The notes beneath the pieces were generated by a model, which searched no databases, was not told the origin of the DNA, and saw only the letters and a list, made by a program, of their open reading frames with translations. From assembly GCA_051453625.1 (NCBI GenBank), contig JBOZIK010000001.1, positions 110,646,923-110,710,922 on the forward strand: a stretch of 64,000 nt of DNA, read 5' to 3'. The stretch comes from Welwitschia mirabilis. Taxonomy: Eukaryota; Gnetophyta; Gnetopsida; Welwitschiales. The position numbers were made by a program, and so were the translations under genes. This document shows positions 24,190 through 36,887 of the stretch, one piece after another (position 1 is the stretch's first letter; each line of letters begins with the position of its first letter).

Positions 24190-25370
24190 CCTCGAAAACC
24201 CAAAATGGTGGGCTTAAGTAGATATGAAAGTGTTCAAGTTAGCGGAGCGCTTCTAGCTCTTCAGTGGTAGAAAAAATCCTTTAGTATGAAATCTTATGTG
24301 ACATTAATAAGGAGAAGTAAGCCTCAAAGCTTCCTCATCTTAGACTTTCGCTTTAAGTGCAAAGGCGACATCATCTGTGCAAAGATTCCTAGGAACTACT
24401 CTAAGTATTTGATGGCTCTATTCAAAAATAGTCTCATTAGTAAATTCTAATCTTTAGAATGATTCCCATTCATAGAAAAATGTGTTTATGATGTGATCAA
24501 AAATTCCCTACAACTTATAATGTAATTCCTCTTAAAAATGAATTGTTACGTTTATTTTTAATACAAAAGAAGATATGAATAAGGTTCTAGCAGGAGGGCC
24601 CTATTTATTTGATCGTAGAGTATAGTTTTAACAAAATGATCTTCCTTTGTTATTAATAAACCATTTGTTTTTAAAAAAATTCTAGTTTGAATTTGTATTT
24701 CAGATCCTCATCCAAAAATACGGTACCCTAGTTTTTTCAAACAACTTGGAGATATGTTGAGGAAGTTTATTAAACTTGACAAAAATACATATCTTATGGT
24801 AAAATTAGTGATGATCAGAATATGTGTTTATATGAAACTAGACAGTTTCAATGAAAAAAACAAAAAAAAAAAAAAAATCCTAGATACTATACGAGGGGAA
24901 TTAGTCTTCAATCTTGAAATTGAAAATATTCCATTACAATGCTCAAAATGAGGAGAAAATGGGCACACAATGGAAAAATATAAGAAAAATAAGAAGGTAG
25001 AAAATAATGATTAGCAAGAAGTTAGAAAAAATAGAAAAAAGAAGTCTGCTTCAATTCCAAACAATTATTCCATCATGCAAGCAAACAAATATAACATTCT
25101 ATCAAAAGAGGAATTAGAAAAGATGACAGAAAAGGAAACAAAAAATAACCATGAAAGAGCTAAATAAGAGTACATAAAGCACATTGTAAATATAGATAAA
25201 AATGGGATAGGATTAAAAAAAGAGTGGAAATAGTGTTAATAAGCATGTTGTAGATGCACCCATAGCTAATAGAATTGAGAATATGAGGCAAATATATAAA
25301 AGAATAAGAATGAATACCTAAAAAGATAAAATCAAAAGGAAACAATAGAGGACATCTTAGATGGTAAGAA
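24190..25370 (+). pseudogene. LINE L2 ORF1 (DUF4283/zinc knuckle), decayed
   Basis: This is the 5' part of the largest LINE in the window. The frame is interrupted by many stops but shows RRSKPQSFLILDFRFK-like residues (about 24310-24355), the SDPHPKIRYPSFFKQLG stretch of the DUF4283 core (about 24700-24750) and a 65-aa open piece at 24754-24951. The zinc knuckle at 24931-24980 reads CSK-stop-GENGHTMEK-Y, so two ligands are lost. An ACA-rich, Lys-rich tail follows. In plant LINEs this protein binds the element RNA. This copy cannot be translated through. Confidence 0.75.
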
Positions 25371-27389
25371 ATCTCAACTCTTACTTTTATGATTATTTCC
25401 TAAAATTATAGAAGCCTTAAAAACAACTAAAAAATTTCCCACTTTTGGAGTATTTTAATGGACTTATTAGTTCCTATATGTCTTCTTCAAGAAACAAAGC
25501 TTGACTCTCTAAAAATTATGCCTTTTTATACAAAAATCTCTTAGTTATTTATTTTGGTTTTAAGTACAGGTATAAAATGAGGATTGATGATTATTTAGAA
25601 GCATGATATCATCTCTACTGTTATTAAGAGTAACAATTGCCTCACTATTAATTAGATGTTCAATGAAAGAAAGAGAAGAATCACCAATTTTTATGGGCTT
25701 CTAGAAATAGATCAAAGGCTTTAATGCCTGAAAAATATTATGTTAGACTCTTCTGATATCATCATGGGTGACTTTAATTAGATCTTTATCCCTTACTAGA
25801 AGCTTAACAATGTCCCCTACTATTGATCTTTTTACTAAATGTGTAAATAAATCTAGTTAAATAGATCAAATCTTGTTATGTTTAGAATTAATAGATGTTT
25901 GGTTAAAAATTTAAATGATTATTTCCTCCTTAAATAAAAATCTATATTTTCCTCCAATCATGGACCTATAATCCTAATGAAGAAATCCCCTAAAAAAAAA
26001 GAATCTCTCTTCTAATTCAAGCACTCTTAGTTAAAAGATCCAAACTTCATTAATTTTATCAAACATATTTGGAATACTTGGATAAAAGATACACCTACTT
26101 ATAGATTGTTTCAAAAGCTCAAAAATTTAAGGCATGAGTTAATTGTTTGGAAGAAGTAGTTGAATGATTCCTTCAAAATTATTAAGAATTAATTATTAGA
26201 AGAGCTAAACATTATCCAAAAGTATAATAAATCTATCAATACGATTATAGGATATGAAAAGCATCTTATCTCTCAAATTCATGATATATCTTCCAAGGAA
26301 AAAACTTGTTAAAAACAGCGATCTCAAATATAGTGGCTTAAAGAAGGAAATTATAACACAAAGTTCTTTTTTCAAATAGCAAATAGACATAGGCAAAAAA
26401 GACACTATATAAAGGAGCATGTTCACAATGCACAGTATATAGAGAAGAGTGTTTGTAATGTGCTATGGGACAAATGCCCAGATTGTCAATTCTTTTGTTA
26501 ATTATTTTTAAAACTTGTTTACAGAAAAGTTAATGGCTCTCAGTAGTGTCTGAGTTGGTCCTCCTATTACTGATAAGTGGCAATGCTACTTGAATCAAAA
26601 AGTCAAAAAAGATGAAATTAGAAGCACCATTAACTTAATGAAAAAAGGTAGGGCATGGGCCATGATGGATTTACTATAGAGTTCTATGAGACCTTTTGAG
26701 ATGTTATTAAAGTCGATGTCTATGATGCAATCTAAGAAACTTTCATAAAAGGTACCTTTTACAAACCTTTTAATGACACTCTTATCACCCTTATTCCCAA
26801 AGTAGATTATGCAATTCTTTGTAACATTTTCTATAAGATTTACACCAAGATTATTGTAGACAGGCTTAAAATGCTTCTTTCAGATATGGTCATCTCTTCT
26901 TAGTCCAATTTTGTTTTAGGAAAAGTAATCCATAACAACATCATTCTTGCTAAGAAAATCTTCATTAACATCACAAAAGAAATAAACCTGCAATGTTTTT
27001 CAACCTCGATATATCCAAAGAATTTGATACAATCTAGTGGAAAATAGTAGACTATGTATTATAGGAGTGTGGTGTACTCACATCCATTAGGCGTCTCATT
27101 TACTTCTGCATTTCAACATCGATCTTCTCTGTTATGGTTAATGAAGAGAGATACGATTACTTCCAGGGTAGCAATGGCTTATATCAAGTTTACCCCCTTT
27201 CTCCTAGTATTTTTATTGTTGTGATGGATTCCTTAGCTAGACTTCATTTAGAATCAGATTTTAGCTACCAAATTAGCCCCTTCTCACCTCATTCTCTAGT
27301 TCATAGATGATACTCTCTTATGTTTTAACACTAGTCTTCCTATGGCTTGGCAAGCTTGTAGCCTCTTAAATAACTTTCATAATTTCTCA
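25371..27389 (+). pseudogene. LINE L2 ORF2: endonuclease and reverse transcriptase (5' part)
   Basis: Domains in order: the endonuclease with the GDFN box at 25767-25778 and an S-HGPIIL box near 25950; the linker with WLKEGNYNTKFFFQIANRHR (about 26335-26395); and the reverse transcriptase with GPDGFTIEFYE-like residues (26655-26690), LITLIPKVD (26780-26810), YKIYTKIIVDRLK (26840-26880), an ISKEFDT-like stretch near 27020, and the catalytic box as FIDD at 27300-27311 (family FADD; both Asp kept). Several stops and frameshifts make it inactive. A 672-N gap (27390-28061) removes the end of RT. It would nick the target and copy the RNA in place. Confidence 0.85.
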
Positions 27390-28061
27390 NNNNNNNNNNN
27401 NNNNNNNNNNNNNNNNNNNNNNNNNNNNNNNNNNNNNNNNNNNNNNNNNNNNNNNNNNNNNNNNNNNNNNNNNNNNNNNNNNNNNNNNNNNNNNNNNNNN
27501 NNNNNNNNNNNNNNNNNNNNNNNNNNNNNNNNNNNNNNNNNNNNNNNNNNNNNNNNNNNNNNNNNNNNNNNNNNNNNNNNNNNNNNNNNNNNNNNNNNNN
27601 NNNNNNNNNNNNNNNNNNNNNNNNNNNNNNNNNNNNNNNNNNNNNNNNNNNNNNNNNNNNNNNNNNNNNNNNNNNNNNNNNNNNNNNNNNNNNNNNNNNN
27701 NNNNNNNNNNNNNNNNNNNNNNNNNNNNNNNNNNNNNNNNNNNNNNNNNNNNNNNNNNNNNNNNNNNNNNNNNNNNNNNNNNNNNNNNNNNNNNNNNNNN
27801 NNNNNNNNNNNNNNNNNNNNNNNNNNNNNNNNNNNNNNNNNNNNNNNNNNNNNNNNNNNNNNNNNNNNNNNNNNNNNNNNNNNNNNNNNNNNNNNNNNNN
27901 NNNNNNNNNNNNNNNNNNNNNNNNNNNNNNNNNNNNNNNNNNNNNNNNNNNNNNNNNNNNNNNNNNNNNNNNNNNNNNNNNNNNNNNNNNNNNNNNNNNN
28001 NNNNNNNNNNNNNNNNNNNNNNNNNNNNNNNNNNNNNNNNNNNNNNNNNNNNNNNNNNNNN

Positions 28062-30440
28062 TAAATTATTATTAAGTATAAGAAAAACCCTTTTTGTCAA
28101 ATATTGCCTACTAATCATGACCATTTATCCTACCAGTTTCTTTCCTATATTTAATAAATATGTTATCTTAATAAATAATATTATTAAAGATTTCATTTGA
28201 CTAGGTGCTAATAATCTCAGAAGAGATTACATCTTATAAACTAGGAGTGAATAGTCATGCCTAAGAAAGGAGGTAATCTTGGCATTAGAAAAACTATGGA
28301 TAGGAGAAAATTCATTCTTATAAAGCACTACTATAAATTCTTATCTAACAACTTCATTCATTGAGTAAAAGTTTTTAAAGAGAATTATGGCAATAAAGAA
28401 AGGCACTCTACTTTTTAAAAACACATGTTGGGCTACTGGGAAGTCATATACCACTACTCTCTAGGTTATTAGATGGCTGCTTGCAGCTATCGACTGCCTT
28501 TGAACTTGTACATCCTTTACCACTGAGCAATCATTTAGGGGCCTGATTTGGTGATCTGGGTTATTCCCCTCTTGACCCTCGAAACTTCCATGATACACAT
28601 TCATGAGGGAGTAACTTATTGGCTACGGTGTTTGTGTATGGATTGGCTGCCTGTTCCCCAGGTTGGTTCATTAGGAAAGGGGATTGCTATGGAGTTTGTG
28701 GTGGGGTAGTAATATGAAACAATGAGTTTACTTAATCAATTCTAGGGCCACAAGTTTTTAAAAATCAAAATCTTCCTATTCAAAATGGAAAAATAAGAAT
28801 TTTAGCAATCTATTATAATTTGATTAAATATGACTATAGATGAAAGAAATTATGGAAACTAAATATTCTAAAAGAAAATTAAGATGTTTTGGTGGTATAT
28901 GTTAAAGGGTTGTATTCTCACAGCAGACAAGCTTATTCAAAGAAATTTAAAATTTTATCAATATTATTCAATGTATCATGAAGAAAATGAGTCCCAAAAA
29001 CATCTTTTCATTTAATGTTCTATTACAAAAGATCTTTGGAGAAGCTTGAATATATCTCCCCCTTTTCATATTAGCTTGGATACTTTTAGTTCTTTTAGAA
29101 AAAATGTCTTCATGATTATTAGTGCTTAGCTTTTATGGAAGGATAGATGTAATATTATTTTTCTACAGGAAAAATTATCCCTCTCAAAGTTGAAATTTAA
29201 AATCATTAGATAAATTAGAGAGGTGGATCAAATTCAGATCTATAAAAAACATGATAGTCTAAACCTGTAAATAAAATTAAGCGCATTTTAGAGGAAGACG
29301 AGTAGCTAAGAGCATCCAAATTATGTTAGAGTGGAGCTTATGAATCACCTCTAAGTAGTCTTTGTGATCTCAACATATCAGAAGACATGGGAAGATCTCT
29401 GAGAACTAAACCTATAAAGCATGATGTTGCCAAATCATGAGCAAACCTAGGAGGCCTTTCAAGTAGCAGGATAAAATTCTTATGTTCTTAGCCTCATAAG
29501 ACATGATCCTAATCTCTCCAAATAGTTCTACAAAAACTATAATGGTATATCTACTTGGATAGGTAACACTACCATCTACATTGATATTTCTTTTATTAAT
29601 GATGCTATTCACATAGGTCCTTCAGTTATAGAGCTAAAAAGGAATGCTCCCAAGGCTTTCATAGTTTTACATTTTAAATAATTAATTGGGAATAAGAGAG
29701 GAGGAAGCTAATAATAGAAAAGATCTACTAAGTCCCTTTGAGTCTTAGGCTGCTTTTATCGAAAAATATTTCACTTTGAAAGGACACTTTGATAAGACAA
29801 ACTAGCTTAACTTTTACTGTCTTATTGCTATAATGGGGGAGTTTCACATAGATCTTCCTTTCTTTCTCTCTGATTCTCTTTGCTATTCTCTTCAAATTTG
29901 CATGACATGCCATGAAGGGTCAATTTGGTTATTATATTAAAGGAAAATGTAGATTGATGCAAGCATTTTAGCTTGACAAGATATCCCAAGAAGACTTGTG
30001 TAAAAGCTACTATTATGGGAAACACCAAAGTATACAGAAAGTGATAAGGAGCACGGCCTCTCCATGCCTCCAAGGTACATTGATGATGTGTCAGAAATAG
30101 AAGAAATAGAGTAGTAACAGCATGAAGAAGAAGCATTGGAGAAGGAGGAATAGCACAAAGAAGAAAATGTTGAAGAAGAGAAAACATAACCCTTAGCTCT
30201 TAGTCCCATTGTCCAACCCACCCCTCCCAATCCTTTGCTCTTAGNNNNNNNNNNNNNNNNNNNNNNCCTTTGAGGGTATGCTAGCCTTGAGCTTATATCT
30301 GATTAGAAGTGGGAACCTTATTTAGAAAAATTAAATGTTGAGCCTATATATGCTTCAAAAAATAGTTTCTAAGCTATGTTGTATCTTTTCCTACATTTTG
30401 AGTTAATGTAATCCATTTACTATTTCTGGAAAAAAAAAAG
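28062..30440 (+). pseudogene. LINE L2 ORF2 end, RNase H remnant and A-tail
   Basis: After the gap the frame shows the late RT region with a KDFI-LGANN-like stretch and GGNLGI (28170-28290), then a zinc-binding RVT region (about 28880-29110). Fragments near 29560-29640 and 30327 (KLNVE) are consistent with an RNase H domain. The element ends with GGAAAAAAAAAAG at 30429-30441. Its 3' end matches L1 at 22800-22950. The stretch 28415-28720 is more GC-rich and less LINE-like than its surroundings. A 22-N gap lies at 30245-30266. Open frames on the opposite strand here (29828-30230) are shadows. Confidence 0.7.
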
Positions 30441-30499
30441 TACCTCAACAACCTATGCATTACTACTAATTAGATAACAAAATATTACTAATAATTAAG

Positions 30500-30700
30500 C
30501 ATGGAGAAGATCAAGAGGCTAAGTTATTATGGAGAGGAACCTTACCAAGAAAAATTAAAATTTTTATATGACTCCTTATTAAGCACGCCATTATTACTAT
30601 AGGTAGATTGAACAAGTTAAAAATATAAGTCAATCAAGTTTGTACTCATTGTAATAAGGTGTTAAAATCTATCCCCCAATTATTGGATACCTATGAATGG
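30500..30700 (+). pseudogene. LINE zinc-binding (zf-RVT) fragment L5
   Basis: Plus-strand translation gives LLWRGTLPRKIKIFI, a stop, then LLIKHAIITIGRLNKL and CTHCNKV, the pattern of the zinc-binding region downstream of reverse transcriptase in plant LINEs (W-VPPKIKFFLW-L-R-CP-C). L2 has its own copy of this region at about 28880-29110, so this is part of a different LINE insertion lying directly after the L2 A-tail. Confidence 0.7.
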
Positions 30701-31625
30701 ACTAAGAGCCTCACAGTTTGTTTACATGTTAATATGAGTTTGACAAGATAAGATCTTTTTGCTTTAGTGTAACAACAATTAAATATTTGCATATTTAGTA
30801 GATAAGAAATTAGTGCGATTTCAAAACATTAAATACACCTCATATCAAACTTCCATATCCATCTAACAGTAGTGAATGAAAGTGGTTATAGAAAGCTTGA
30901 ATGACATTCCACTCATGAACCAGTGGATTTAATGAAATATGAACAAAATGCAGAATTGTGAGCAATGACTGTAAGGTGTAGATGGAAAAATATGCTAAGA
31001 AAGATAAAGAAGTCATCTATTGTCAACCCTCTAAAATTTTTTCAAAGGTGAAGAGAATATTAGATGACTTTTCAAAAAACAAAAATTATGGTTTCAGAAG
31101 AATTAATAGCAGAGGTGATGAGAGTTTTCATGAAAAGAAAAATACTTAAACTAGAGGCTCAAGGGAAACTTGCAGTGGAGTCATTTTATGAAGGTCATCT
31201 AGTGAGGTTGAAGAATAGAAATTTGGTAAAATCAAGATTATTCCCAGTTTGGTAATTAGCAGTAGACATGATTGATTACTACTTGATGCAATCTGACAAT
31301 CATGTAAAACTAAAAGAGTTGCATTTTATTTTCATGCACTACTTGAGGTATGGTTTAAAAGTTAACATTTTATTTTGTTTACTAAATTGTGTAAAAATAA
31401 AAAGCTCATATTACTATTCCAATCTTCTTCTAGATCTATTAGACAATGCACAAGAGAGCTCTCAAAGCCCATGAGAATGAACAAGTTCAAGTTCATCTTC
31501 TTTAGGTAATAAGCATTGGCATAGGAGTTTGAAGTTAGGAAGNNNNNNNNNNNNTTCTTGCACTTTTCAACTTGTCTTTAGAGCTTTCTTGGTTCCCCCT
31601 CCTCCTCCCTTACTAAACCCTTATC

Positions 31626-31681
31626 CCCTCCCTCCTCCCATGCTCTACCATCCCCTCCCTCCTCCCATGCTCTACCATCCC
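31626..31681. repeat. 27-bp tandem duplication in a CT-rich tract
   Basis: The unit CCCCTCCCTCCTCCCATG plus CTCTACCAT occurs twice in succession without change, inside a pyrimidine-rich segment (31560-31860). Confidence 0.85.
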
Positions 31682-32597
31682 CAAGGCCCTGCACCATAGA
31701 GGTCCAAATCCATTCCCCTTCTTCTCCTTACTCTTCATCTTCTCCTTGGCCCTCCTCTTTCATATCCATTTCATCTAACTCTTAACCCTTCTCTTACTCG
31801 TATCCTAGCCATTCCTTATCTTTTCCTCTTTATCTTGTCCTTTGAGTTTTTGTTCTCTTTGCTTTCCATATCCTTAGAGTCGAACGATGGCCATATGCTG
31901 ACTCTTAACCTTAAGGAATCCCTTAAGTAATCTACCTTGGTTGTCTCAGTAGCTAAGTATTCATTTGAGACCTAGGGTTTTTTCTATTAAGTAATTGAGA
32001 AGGACATCACTAGATAACACAGAGTTTTATCTCTTCATATGCATCCTGATGAAATCCAAGGCACAGAAACTTAATAAAGAAAAACATTTACTCAAATGTA
32101 AGAATTAAATGTGGCTATTAAAGTCTTTAAGCATTTAAAGGAAAAAGAAATGCTATGTAAGAATCATCTATGGAAATTCTTGAACTGTATAGCATTAGAT
32201 AGTGTTATAAACATTAGATCGTAGGCTTAGCCTAGCTCTAACTAAACATCAACCTCAATGTTTGGCATTTCCAATAATAGGTGCTCATCCAAAGTTAATT
32301 ATAGAATCAATTTTCATGNNNNNNNNNNATTTTCATGTAGAACCTTTTATGCCTTTTATCTGTTATCCTCTTTTTTAATTTTTTTATGATCTTATCTATT
32401 ATTCTTTTTTATCAATAGCCCTCTTCTCTTTAACTGTTAAACCCTATTTTAATTTTTCATATGAACCTCATTTTAAGTCATCTATACCCTATAAGGAGGA
32501 CCCACTTTTATTATTATGATTAATTAATAGGAATGTATTATCTCATTAACCTCCTTTATACATATTTTACTAGTATAAAGCAACCATTCATTAAAAA

Positions 32598-32707
32598 AAG
32601 GATAAGAAGTTAGAGAGAAAAATAACATTTAAAAGAGACAAAGAGACAAAGAGAAAGGGAGAAAGAAAGAAAGCGAGGTATGGAAGGGTGAGGGGAGAAA
32701 GAGAGAA
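32598..32707 (+). repeat. Purine-rich low-complexity tract
   Basis: About 110 bases are almost all A and G on the plus strand, including tandem AAAGAGAC copies and GAAAGAAAGAAAG. Such tracts can form triplex DNA; no function is implied. Confidence 0.7.
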
Positions 32708-33483
32708 TGCAAACTATTTCATAAGTTAGATTACTAATCAAAAGAAATAAATAATGCATTTAAACTAAACAATGTAGTTATGATATGAATCTGGTTGTCT
32801 ATCATTCAAATAGCCTTAAATCATGTATAAAGTCTTACATTAATGCTTTAGGCATTAATCTATAATGCACATTAATGCATAACTTGAGAAACAGAATGAG
32901 ATTTTTATTAAATCAAATATCATGATATATTACTTACAATAAGGACTTGGATATAAGGTTCTCAATTTAGTGGATAAGATAAGAGAAGGAACCTAGTTCT
33001 AAGAGTCTTCTAATGGCTTTATTACTTTTTTTACTTCCATAATATCATCTAAGAAATGAGAAAGCTAACTTTTTTAAGGATAAGCCCCTTACTTAAGTAG
33101 ATTTCAAATTGGATGAAATTTAAAAAGGAAGTTAAGTAAGTTGGTTAGAAAAATCACTACTTGCGTTACTAGGTGATTACAAATAGTAACACTTTTGGTA
33201 AAACATAGAAGAAGGATATGGATCATCACTAGACCATGCTTAGTTGTCGTCATTTTAGAAAAACATAGAAGAATGCATTTTCAGATCATAACTCCATTAT
33301 TTTTAAGCAATTTATATTATTGTAGCTTTATTGCTACCTACATCATTAGGCGACTGCAAGCAGTAGCATTTTTATCACTACCCAATTTCTTATATTATTT
33401 AAGTTCAATTGTGATCTATCCTTATTTTATTTCCATGAGAACTTATAATCTTATAATAAACTTAAAATTTTACCACTAGTACC

Positions 33484-33601
33484 TATTAAGTTATTTTTGC
33501 TAATTTAATGTCAAACTAACATATCTAGTATAGTAAAATATGTTGCAATTATTGTAGGAAATAATAGTCTTTGCAGGTTAGAATTAATTGAACATTTTTC
33601 A
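33484..33601 (+). repeat. Sirevirus LTR, first copy, truncated
   Basis: It matches the first ~118 bases of the LTRs at 38256 and 45819 (AACATATCTA, GGAAATAATAG and AACATTTTTCA blocks in order). A 100-N gap follows, and the sequence beyond the gap is not LTR. Confidence 0.9.
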
Positions 33602-33701
33602 NNNNNNNNNNNNNNNNNNNNNNNNNNNNNNNNNNNNNNNNNNNNNNNNNNNNNNNNNNNNNNNNNNNNNNNNNNNNNNNNNNNNNNNNNNNNNNNNNNN
33701 N

Positions 33702-36700
33702 ATCTAAAATTTATTTAAGGGAAAGCCTAGGTGAACTATACTAAAGGAAAAGAAAATTTTTGCTAATAGGTTATAATGTGTTAGTAGTTAGACATGAACC
33801 TAGGACCTCCCAAGAAGGTCCTTAACCGCTCCTTGTTAACTAGTTCAGCTAGTTTGCCCTTTGTTGCATTAATCTATCTTTTAAGGAATTTCAGGGCTAT
33901 GAGTAAAGCAGTCCAAAGCATAAGAAGAAAAAAGGGGGCCTTCCTTGAGTCAGCGGGCATGTGGAAGACGAGACCGGTGGCGGATGACAGATAGAAGGCA
34001 GAAGGTGTATGTAAATAGCACGGAGTTGCAGGAGGCCAACACGAAAAGGAGGGGCAGGCGGTGGTGCAAAGAGCCATAAATGGTATCGTAGTAGGAGTAG
34101 AAGGAGGATGTCAGTGGTAAGGTCTACATTAAGAGGTAAATGGGCAGACAACAGCAGTTTTTTAGACAACGGTGACGCCATGAGGAAGTTCGGGAGGAGG
34201 GCATCCAAAGGCCGGCTGCAACGCAGTTGACAAGCAGTGAAGGGAAAGAGTGGAGATGGAGGCGAACAGGCCTGCGGTGCGGTAGTAGATAATGGGCACC
34301 AGCTACGTAGGGTGGAGATCGCAGAGGAAGGCACCGTGGTGGCAGTGCAAGTAAGGGCACGGGTAGAGGAGAAGGAAGGGCAGAGCAGCACCGGGTGAGG
34401 GTTGCGGAGGGCAGCGAGATAGGACTGTAAGAGAGGACGACTAAGTTAGAGGAAGTGCCTGACAAAAAACAACACCCACAAGGGAGAGCACCAGGTGGAG
34501 AAAACGTAGGCTAGAGGCAAGGGTAGCAGATCTAAAGACAAGTGCACCGGGCGGCCGACGGAGGGTCGAGACAGCGCACACAATGAGGAAGGGCTCTAGG
34601 TAATGGTTGGTAGGAGATGATGCATTTTGCCTCAGGGACAGCACTGCCCCAAACACACCGGTGGTGTAGGCGGTGAGCAGTGAACGTTGGCGATAGGCAA
34701 GTAGGCTTAACGCAAGGACGTCAGAGACGGGACGAACAAGATGAGGGTCAATGGAACTTTCAATAACGAGATTTATCTTAATTATGTGGAATGAGATTTT
34801 TAAGTATCATGGTAGTAGGTTTTTTCCACTTTAGATATTAATTTCCTGCTAAATGTTTATTCTTGGTTTTTAACACTAGAAGATGAAATTTTCCCCAAAA
34901 AAATATCAAGAGAGGTAGATAAACTTTACTTATTAAGAGTTAATCTCTAGACTTCTAACAAGACATTCACATGTGCTAACCACTAATTCTATATATTGAG
35001 TTATAAACTAATTGTTTAGTTATCAATATTAAGTTTACCTTTAGAAATTTTGAGTCATAAATATTGTATTACTAAGGAAATATTGATTTAAGAGATGAGT
35101 AAGGATATAAAATCTAGTTGACAACCATCACTATAGATAATAAGTAGCACACCGATCTTTAAATAGCATTTAATTAAATCAAACTCCATTTCAACTTATA
35201 ATAATGAAACAACATATTATTCTAACAATACTAAAATAATGATCACAATAGATATCTATCAAAAAGTACTTTATTGTATAATCCCAAACATAACACTAAA
35301 GTTCAACTATTTCTTTAAATTTAACAGGTAACATGTAACAACTACAAAAGCGTAACATGATCATAAAATAACTATATGATAACTGAATGGACATGTAAAA
35401 GACACTTAGATGACAATGACCACTAGCTCTTGTTTACCTTCTCATTTGCATTTACTTTTATACAAGCATAAGTGATGTAAGAATTACAGCTTACTATAGT
35501 TCCTAGTATGATCCATGACAAGAAATAGGTTGGGAAATAAGGTTTTCAAAACAAGCTAAAGGTTCACAATAAGAGACATGACAAAGACCACTATTAGTTT
35601 ACATTATCATATTTACAGGTATCAAATCTCAATTAAATAATCCAACATGCACCCTGTCAGAAAAGGGGTAAAATCATAACGGTATGCACAAGCTGCCCTT
35701 TTAGCCCTGGCAGTCTGATCCCATGGCCTTGGGACTCCCAACAGAGAGCTACACTCTTTGAAGTCCATACATATGGTTACCCTGACTCGTATTAAATTCT
35801 TAATTTAATTCATATAGGTCAATGGTCATTTCTGATTCTAAGTACAAGTCTCATAAAAAGAGCTAGTCAAGAAAGATAAATGACAAGATTAACAAGAAGT
35901 CCATTGAACATTTTATAAGGTGTTGACAAATTTAAACTCAAGAGGACTCATAATAAATAGACATGAGAGTTACAGAAATTACAAGATTACTTGACATCTC
36001 AAAACACATACACAAGCATACAAGGCATATTACATCATTCAATTTACAATTTACAAGGAAATAACATGGCATGCAAGAATTAAAAGAAAGGATTATGGAC
36101 CACTCCTGCTCTTAGCAAAATCCAAGTACTCCTATCTAACTCAAAATCTGTACAATTAATTCACACAATATGACTCTATTAACAAGAGATTTAAGTATTT
36201 ATAAATCAGAACTAATAGTAAACTCACACTAGACTTTAAGTTTACTATAAGAAATTTAGGATTCCTTAATCATGCCTTTTCATGTCTGGCCATTGGGTGT
36301 AAACAATAACATAATAATATCTGCAAATTAAATTTAACTACATGAAATAAAATAACATGACCACTACACATCATAAATCCTACATAAATAAACATGACTG
36401 AAAGAAGATATATATATATGTATATATTAAGCTACAGATAACTTTCAAGTTAACTTAAATATCCAAAGTCAAACTAGATCAATTAGATAAACATGATAAG
36501 AGCTAGTAAGTTCAAAATTAACTACAGCTTAAAAAATAATAACTCTAAATAATATGAGAAAAATATCATGCAATTATTTCTAGTTTAATCATTATTTATT
36601 TTACAAATATTTTTATTATTAATAATTCAAACTAGAGTTGTCTATTTTTATTAAACTTCTAAAATCTATTAGTTATCTAAGTGATTAAAAAGCTTTTCTA

Positions 36701-36726
36701 ATCTTAGCTAAGCTTGGGACGTGACA
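33702..36726 (-). mobile_element. Probable inserted gypsy-type LTR with a GC-rich core
   Basis: This block interrupts the first unit of the Sirevirus composite. Its upper edge, read on the minus strand, begins TGTCACGTCCCAAGC at 36726; TGT-ACG-CCC starts are common in plant Ty3/gypsy LTRs. On the minus strand near 33790-33830 there is GGAGGTCCTAGGTTCATGTC, a phrase I associate with long plant LTRs and which resembles a tRNA B box. The segment 33900-34740 is markedly GC-rich, while 34760-36720 is AT-rich. The lower edge is hidden in the 100-N gap, so no duplication can be checked. It could be a solo LTR; the assignment is inference. Confidence 0.45.
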
Positions 36727-36887
36727 TAGTAAACCCAATTTATTTCTTAGATTTATCCTATTTCATCCCCCTTATAAAATCTGTTTGAAACCCTACCTAT
36801 CTTATTTACAATTGTTTCTATGTCTTCTTTAGATCTTATTAGTTTTATCTCTTCTTCCTTAATATTTAACAAGTATCATATGTCTCT

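Larger units (their letters stand above)
30701..33483. other. Spacer with two adjacent plus-strand open frames and low-complexity tracts
   Basis: Two open pieces, 31064-31255 (63 aa) and 31268-31474 (68 aa), lie in sequence that reads as one protein with a frameshift: a Lys/Glu-rich helical part, then SEGHLVRLKNRNLVKSRLF-like residues and LHFIFMHYLRYGLKVN. The composition is protein-like, and I suspect a decayed transposon protein but cannot assign it. Also here: a 27-bp tandem duplication at 31626-31681, gaps at 31543-31554 and 32319-32328, and a purine tract at 32598-32707. No other gene is seen. Confidence 0.35.

Noticed and set aside
27342-28124. Long open frames (240-245 aa) on both strands
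   Set aside because: They consist almost wholly of N. Only the first 16 residues of the plus frame are real, and these belong to the LINE reverse transcriptase.
29828-30230. Overlapping minus-strand frames of 97 and 119 aa
   Set aside because: They overlap in different frames, antisense to the LINE L2 3' region, with no domain.
33790-33830. tRNA gene suggested by a B-box-like GGTTCATGTC
   Set aside because: No A box, acceptor stem or anticodon arm can be drawn around it.
33897-34656. Minus-strand frames of 71-164 aa in the GC-rich segment
   Set aside because: Pro/Ser/Leu-rich composition follows from GC-rich DNA; frames overlap one another and no domain is seen. More likely part of an LTR.
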